Below are positions 32,336-35,219 of a DNA stretch of 35,219 bases, piece by piece. The position numbers were made by a program, and so were the translations under genes. The stretch covers positions 1 through 35,219 of the forward strand of contig NZ_BOMN01000038.1 in NCBI RefSeq assembly GCF_016862215.1, in the 5' to 3' direction. Positions within the stretch are counted from its first letter, which is position 1. Each line of letters begins with the position of its first letter. The stretch comes from Winogradskya humida (GTDB taxonomy: Bacteria; Actinomycetota; Actinomycetes; Mycobacteriales; Micromonosporaceae). The notes beneath the pieces were generated by a model. It had not been told where the DNA came from. It saw nothing but the letters and a program-made list of their open reading frames with translations, and searched no databases.

Positions 32336-33073
32336 ATGTCGCGGCAAGTCAGAAACCGTGTCACAGCAATGGTGTTGGGCGGTTTTCTGCTGGCCGCGGC
32401 GGTTGTCACCACGGGGGCGGCCAGCGCTGCCCCCGCCGGGACGGGGTCCTGCGCGACGATCGAGATCGTGGTGTGCGGGAGTGCTGACGAGCCGCTTCCG
32501 GTGCCGGTCACGCCGGATCCCACGGTTGACCCGACGGAGGTGTCACCGGGGCCCGATCCCACAGATCCGACTGTTCCCCCGGGGTCGACCGATCCGGGGA
32601 CCCAGCCTCCGACGGGCCCCACGACGACGCCGCCCGTGGCCACGCAGACGCCTACCGCGACGCCGAACACCACCAGGCCCACGCGTCCGGGTTCGGTGGT
32701 CACCCACACTGCCGCGCCCATCCTGCCCCCGGGCGGTCCCCGTTCCCCGATCAAGAACAACACCGCTACGGGTACGCCCGGAGCTGCCGGTCAGCCGTTC
32801 ACGCAGGTCCCACCGCGTAACGCGAAGGCGGCGCTGGCGGGCGTACCGACGCTGAAATTGCCTTTGACCACGACGCCGGGCGGACCGGTGCTCGATGCTG
32901 GACCCGCGCGGGAAGATGCGGCGGCGGAGCCGGTCGCGGCGTTGGATCCGATCACCGAGTCGAGGCCGATCGGGCTCCTCGCGCTGGTGGCGGTGATCTG
33001 TGTGGTCGGTGTGGGTGCTGGGACTATTCGGTCATTTGTGTCGGAACGTGCATCTCGGTCAACGATCGCGTAG
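32336..33073 (+). CDS. Secreted, membrane-anchored Pro/Thr-rich surface protein
   Basis: A 245-residue protein from ATG 32336, with GGGGGG about 8 nt upstream. An N-terminal signal peptide ([26 protein letters not shown], cleaved near residue 31) precedes a short segment with two cysteines (CATIEIVVC), a Pro/Thr/Asp-rich stalk (about 50-130), a polar region, and a C-terminal membrane helix (about 211-231) with a basic tail ([11 protein letters not shown]). There is no LPXTG motif, so anchoring is by the helix. No enzyme motif is seen. The stalk composition suggests O-mannosylation, as in actinobacterial surface proteins (inference). I cannot assign a family. The gene is followed by a long gap before rpsF. 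Confidence 0.85.
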   Translation: MSRQVRNRVTAMVLGGFLLAAAVVTTGAASAAPAGTGSCATIEIVVCGSADEPLPVPVTPDPTVDPTEVSPGPDPTDPTVPPGSTDPGTQPPTGPTTTPPVATQTPTATPNTTRPTRPGSVVTHTAAPILPPGGPRSPIKNNTATGTPGAAGQPFTQVPPRNAKAALAGVPTLKLPLTTTPGGPVLDAGPAREDAAAEPVAALDPITESRPIGLLALVAVICVVGVGAGTIRSFVSERASRSTIA

Positions 33074-33186
33074 ACTAGTCGGCAGAAGCTCCGCGGGGCG
33101 GCCGTTCCAACCTCATCGGTGTGGTCGTTCCTCCCCAGGTCCCACCCAGCGAATGCGGGCCGGGCGCCCCGCGGCTCCACCAGGAA

Positions 33187-33217
33187 AGAGCCTCGTCCCA
33201 GGGACGGGGCTCTTTTT
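33187..33217 (+). terminator. Intrinsic terminator between the surface-protein gene and rpsF
   Basis: AGAGCCTCGTC pairs with GACGGGGCTCT (one T-G or C-mismatch position) around a small CCAGG loop and is followed by TTTTT (33213-33217). It isolates the rpsF operon from upstream transcription. The 33074-33186 stretch before it holds no gene that I can see. Confidence 0.88.
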
Positions 33218-33311
33218 GGTTGCCCGGCGGCCCCCGGGTATGCTTCTCGGGTTCGCAGTCTGTACGCCGTGGGGCACCTGTCCCGCGGTTTCTTTCTGCG
33301 AGCGACACAAG

Positions 33312-33356
33312 ACCTCCTGCCGCGGAAATACCGTGGCCGTCAAGCCCACAGGAGGT
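33312..33356 (+). promoter_or_regulatory. S6:S18-binding mRNA leader of rpsF (candidate autoregulatory element)
   Basis: Outer stem ACCTCCTG (33312-33319) pairs with CAGGAGGT (33349-33356), which contains the rpsF Shine-Dalgarno. Inside, CCGCGG (33320-33325) pairs with CCGTGG (33331-33336) around AAATA, followed by an unpaired CCG (33337-33339) in a bulge. This two-stem layout with a CCG bulge matches the S6:S18 protein-binding motif reported in many rpsF leaders, by which the ribosomal proteins repress their own translation. Confidence 0.72.
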
Positions 33357-33365
33357 GAGAACGTC

Positions 33366-33656
33366 TTGCGTCATTACGAACTCATGGTGATCCTCGACCC
33401 TTCACTCGAGGAGCGCACTGTCGCCCCGTCGCTCGACACGTACCTGAACGTGATCCGGACCGCGGGCGGCTCGGTGGAGAAGCTCGATGTCTGGGGCCGT
33501 CGTCGGCTCTCGTTCGAGATCAACAAGAAGTCCGAGGGCATCTACGCCGTCGTGGACCTGCAGGCGACCCCCGAGGCCGTGGCGGAGCTGGACCGTCAGC
33601 TGCGGCTGAACGAGTCCATCCTGCGTACCAAGGTCATCCGGCCGGAGACCCGCTGA
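33366..33656 (+). CDS. rpsF: 30S ribosomal protein S6
   Basis: A 96-residue protein of normal S6 length, starting at a rare TTG (33366). The start is fixed by GGAGG 10 nt upstream and by the conserved N-terminus [11 protein letters not shown]. Family features include [50 protein letters not shown]. It binds S18 on the small-subunit platform. The weak start codon and the hairpin that hides the ribosome-binding site point to translational control. It is the first gene of the rpsF-ssb-rpsR-rplI operon. Confidence 0.97.
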   Translation: MRHYELMVILDPSLEERTVAPSLDTYLNVIRTAGGSVEKLDVWGRRRLSFEINKKSEGIYAVVDLQATPEAVAELDRQLRLNESILRTKVIRPETR

Positions 33657-33700
33657 CGTTCGTTTTTGTCGTAGGGGTCTGAGAACCTTTTCGACGAACG
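33657..33700 (+). other. Inverted repeat between rpsF and ssb
   Basis: CGTTCGT (33657-33663) and ACGAACG (33694-33700) are exact complements with a 30-nt loop, in the 68-bp gap. It has no T-run after it. It may stabilise or process the mRNA, or be chance. Confidence 0.35.
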
Positions 33701-33724
33701 ACGCCCAGCGGCGAGGAGAAGATC

Positions 33725-34294
33725 ATGGCAGGAGAAACCACCATCACGGTCGTCGGTAACTTGACCGACGACCCTGAGCTGCGCTTCACCCCTTCGGGTG
33801 CGGCAGTCGCCAAGTTCCGCATCGCTTCGACGCCGCGGACCTTGGACCGGCAGTCGGGTGAGTGGAAAGACGGCGAGCCACTCTTCCTTGCGTGCAACAT
33901 CTGGCGTGAAGCCGCCGAACACGTCGCCGAGTCGCTGCAGCGTGGCGCTCGGGTGATCGTGCAGGGCCGGCTGCGGCAGCGGTCTTACGAGACGCGCGAG
34001 GGCGAGAAGCGCACCGTCTACGAGCTCGAGGTCGACGAGATCGGCCCGTCCCTGCGCTACGCCACGGCGAAGGTGCAGAAGGCGAGCAGGTCCGGTGGCG
34101 GCGGTAGCGGAGGCGGCTTCGGCGGCGGCAGCGGCGGTGGTGGCAACCGGCAGCCCAGCAACGGTGGCGGCGGCGGTGGAGGCGGCAACGCATCCTCCTT
34201 CGACGACCCGTGGGCTACGGCGGCCCCGGCCTCCGGCAGCCGTCCCAGTGGCGGCGGCGCCAGCTCCTCATTCGACGACGAGCCTCCCTTCTAA
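33725..34294 (+). CDS. ssb: Single-stranded DNA-binding protein
   Basis: A 189-residue SSB with GAGGAG upstream of ATG 33725. The OB fold spans about 1-115 ([70 protein letters not shown]). A Gly/Ser-rich linker (about 120-165) leads to the acidic tip DDEPPF, which recruits partner proteins. It coats single-stranded DNA in replication and repair. Its position between rpsF and rpsR is the usual one in bacteria. The linker codes for runs of GGC/GGT, so length variation is likely between strains. Confidence 0.97.
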   Translation: MAGETTITVVGNLTDDPELRFTPSGAAVAKFRIASTPRTLDRQSGEWKDGEPLFLACNIWREAAEHVAESLQRGARVIVQGRLRQRSYETREGEKRTVYELEVDEIGPSLRYATAKVQKASRSGGGGSGGGFGGGSGGGGNRQPSNGGGGGGGGNASSFDDPWATAAPASGSRPSGGGASSSFDDEPPF

Positions 34295-34310
34295 GCCCCT
34301 CACCGGGCTT
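34293..34310 (+). other. Short hairpin at the ssb stop
   Basis: AAGCCC and GGGCTT flank a 6-nt loop starting at the ssb stop codon. With no T-run, it looks like an intercistronic hairpin in the operon, perhaps a mild attenuator or mRNA-stability element. Confidence 0.4.
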
Positions 34311-34333
34311 ATCCGAGTTCAGGAGTAAGAGCA

Positions 34334-34573
34334 ATGGCTAAGGCTGCGGCACTTCGCAAGCCGAAGAAGAAGGTGAACCCGCTCGACAAGGACGGGATCA
34401 CCTACATCGACTACAAGGACACCGCGCTGCTGCGCAAGTTCATCTCGGACCGCGGCAAGATCCGCGCCCGCCGGGTGACTGGCGTTACCTCGCAGCAGCA
34501 GCGGCAGATCGCCCGCGCGGTTAAGAACGCCCGTGAAATGGCGCTCTTGCCGTACACGGCGACGGCGCGCTGA
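34334..34573 (+). CDS. rpsR: 30S ribosomal protein S18
   Basis: A 79-residue S18 with the conserved [51 protein letters not shown] core. AGGAG lies upstream of ATG 34334. It forms the S6:S18 heterodimer with the product of rpsF, and so probably takes part in leader-mediated control of the operon. It has no CxxC zinc motif, so this is the zinc-independent (C-minus) form. Confidence 0.97.
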   Translation: MAKAAALRKPKKKVNPLDKDGITYIDYKDTALLRKFISDRGKIRARRVTGVTSQQQRQIARAVKNAREMALLPYTATAR

Positions 34574-34587
34574 GGGGAGGCACCGAG

Positions 34588-35037
34588 ATGAAGATCATCC
34601 TCACCCACGAGGTGTCCGGACTGGGCACCCCCGGCGACATCGTCGAGGTCAAGAACGGCTACGGCCGTAACTACCTCCTGCCGCAGGGCTTCGCGATCCA
34701 GTGGAGCAAGGGCGCCGAGAAGCAGGTCACGGTCATCAAGCGGGCGCGCGACGCCCGTGAGATCCGCGACCTGGGCCAGGCCAACGAGGTCAAGGGCCAG
34801 CTCGAGGGCCTCAAGGTCACCCTGCCGGCCCGCTCCGGCACCGGCGGCCGCCTGTTCGGCTCGATCACCCCGGCCGAGATCGTCAACGCGGTCAAGGCCG
34901 CCGGCGGCCCGTCCCTCGACCGGCGCCGCCTCGAGCTCCCGGCCCACATCAAGACCACGGGCGCTTACAAGGTCCAGGTCAAGCTCCACCCCGAGGTAAC
35001 CGCCTCGTTCCCCGTGAACGTCGTGGCCGCCAAGTAA
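34588..35037 (+). CDS. rplI: 50S ribosomal protein L9
   Basis: A 149-residue protein of standard L9 length. The N-terminal domain [36 protein letters not shown] is the family signature, followed by a long charged connecting helix (about 45-75) and a C-terminal domain ending [20 protein letters not shown] lies upstream of ATG 34588. Last gene of the operon before a strong terminator; dnaB often follows in related genomes, beyond the window. Confidence 0.97.
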   Translation: MKIILTHEVSGLGTPGDIVEVKNGYGRNYLLPQGFAIQWSKGAEKQVTVIKRARDAREIRDLGQANEVKGQLEGLKVTLPARSGTGGRLFGSITPAEIVNAVKAAGGPSLDRRRLELPAHIKTTGAYKVQVKLHPEVTASFPVNVVAAK

Positions 35038-35051
35038 CACCGAACCACCAG

Positions 35052-35086
35052 AAAGCGCGCCGCCCCGGTCGGGTCGGCGCGCTTTT
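35052..35086 (+). terminator. Intrinsic terminator of the rpsF operon
   Basis: AAAGCGCGCCG (35052-35062) pairs with CGGCGCGCTTT (35075-35085), with a 12-nt loop and a final T-run, 14 bp after the rplI stop. Confidence 0.92.
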
Positions 35087-35125
35087 CTGTTCCCGAAGCT
35101 TCCCGGGCTCCTCAGATGGTCGGCC

Positions 35126-35219
35126 GGCTGCCTGGCTGCCTGGCTGCGCGGCTGCCTGGCTGCGCTGCTGCGCGGCTGCCTGGCTGCGCGGCTGCCTGGC
35201 TGCGCGGCTGCCTGGCTGG
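35126..35219. repeat. 8/16-bp tandem repeat running off the window end
   Basis: Alternating 8-mers GGCTGCCT and GGCTGCGC make a 16-bp higher unit, with one variant (GCTGCGCTGCTGCGC) near 35160. It lies directly after the rplI terminator and is truncated by the window edge, so its full length is unknown. Confidence 0.93.

Noticed and set aside
1..35219. Insertion sequence, prophage or integrated element
   Set aside because: No transposase, integrase, tRNA gene or flanking direct repeat of that kind was seen. Gene order is mostly conserved core.

Overview
The window looks like an origin-proximal chromosomal segment of a high-GC actinobacterium, most likely a Micromonosporaceae member such as an Actinoplanes relative. 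The genus is an inference from gene content, codon use and parS sequence; no search was run. The core genes follow two blocks well known from Mycobacterium tuberculosis. One is the parB-side block (GNAT, cwlM, trxA, trxB, anti-sigma M, sigM, murJ/MviN, cca; compare Rv3916c to Rv3907c). The other is the ino1-padR-DUF5318-ponA-GT87-rpsF-ssb-rpsR-rplI block (compare Rv0046c to Rv0056). Here they sit next to each other. parA, parB, dnaA and oriC are not in the window; by synteny they are expected just left of base 1.

Region 1-3711 has no convincing gene. It opens with a 13-copy 7-bp tandem repeat and carries five perfect and one near-perfect parS sites (GTTTCACGTGAAAC), a 13-bp tandem repeat, and a group of DnaA-box-like sequences (3405-3659) next to the last two perfect parS sites. 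It looks like a ParB loading zone, possibly with a DnaA-binding patch. A HIT-like protein gene follows (3712-4890), with a seventh, degenerate parS inside it. Then comes a 0.8 kb gene-free stretch made largely of 16-bp minisatellite units and G-rich repeats (4891-5667).

Region 5668-17881 is mainly on the minus strand: an atypical Ddl-like ATP-grasp enzyme coupled to a PLP aminotransferase, a plus-strand GNAT, a CwlM-type amidase homologue, trxB-trxA (with a candidate SigR/SigH-type promoter), sigM and its anti-sigma factor, a membrane pseudokinase and MurJ (parts fused in one protein in mycobacteria), and an unrecognised protein. These genes serve envelope assembly, its regulation, and thiol redox balance.

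Region 17931-23917 holds cca, a SigE-family sigma factor overlapping a membrane-anchored beta-propeller gene, a methyltransferase-like DNA repair gene (ogt), ino1, a PadR regulator with a palindromic operator at its own start, and a DUF5318 gene.

Region 24108-35219 holds ponA (class A PBP), a GT87-type membrane glycosyltransferase, a large membrane protein with a long disordered N-terminus, endonuclease IV, a Pro/Thr-rich surface protein, and the rpsF-ssb-rpsR-rplI operon. That operon is preceded by a hairpin that matches the S6:S18 autoregulatory mRNA motif and hides the rpsF ribosome-binding site. The window ends inside another short tandem repeat. Several genes have a -10-like hexamer only 6-9 nt before the start codon, suggesting leaderless transcription.
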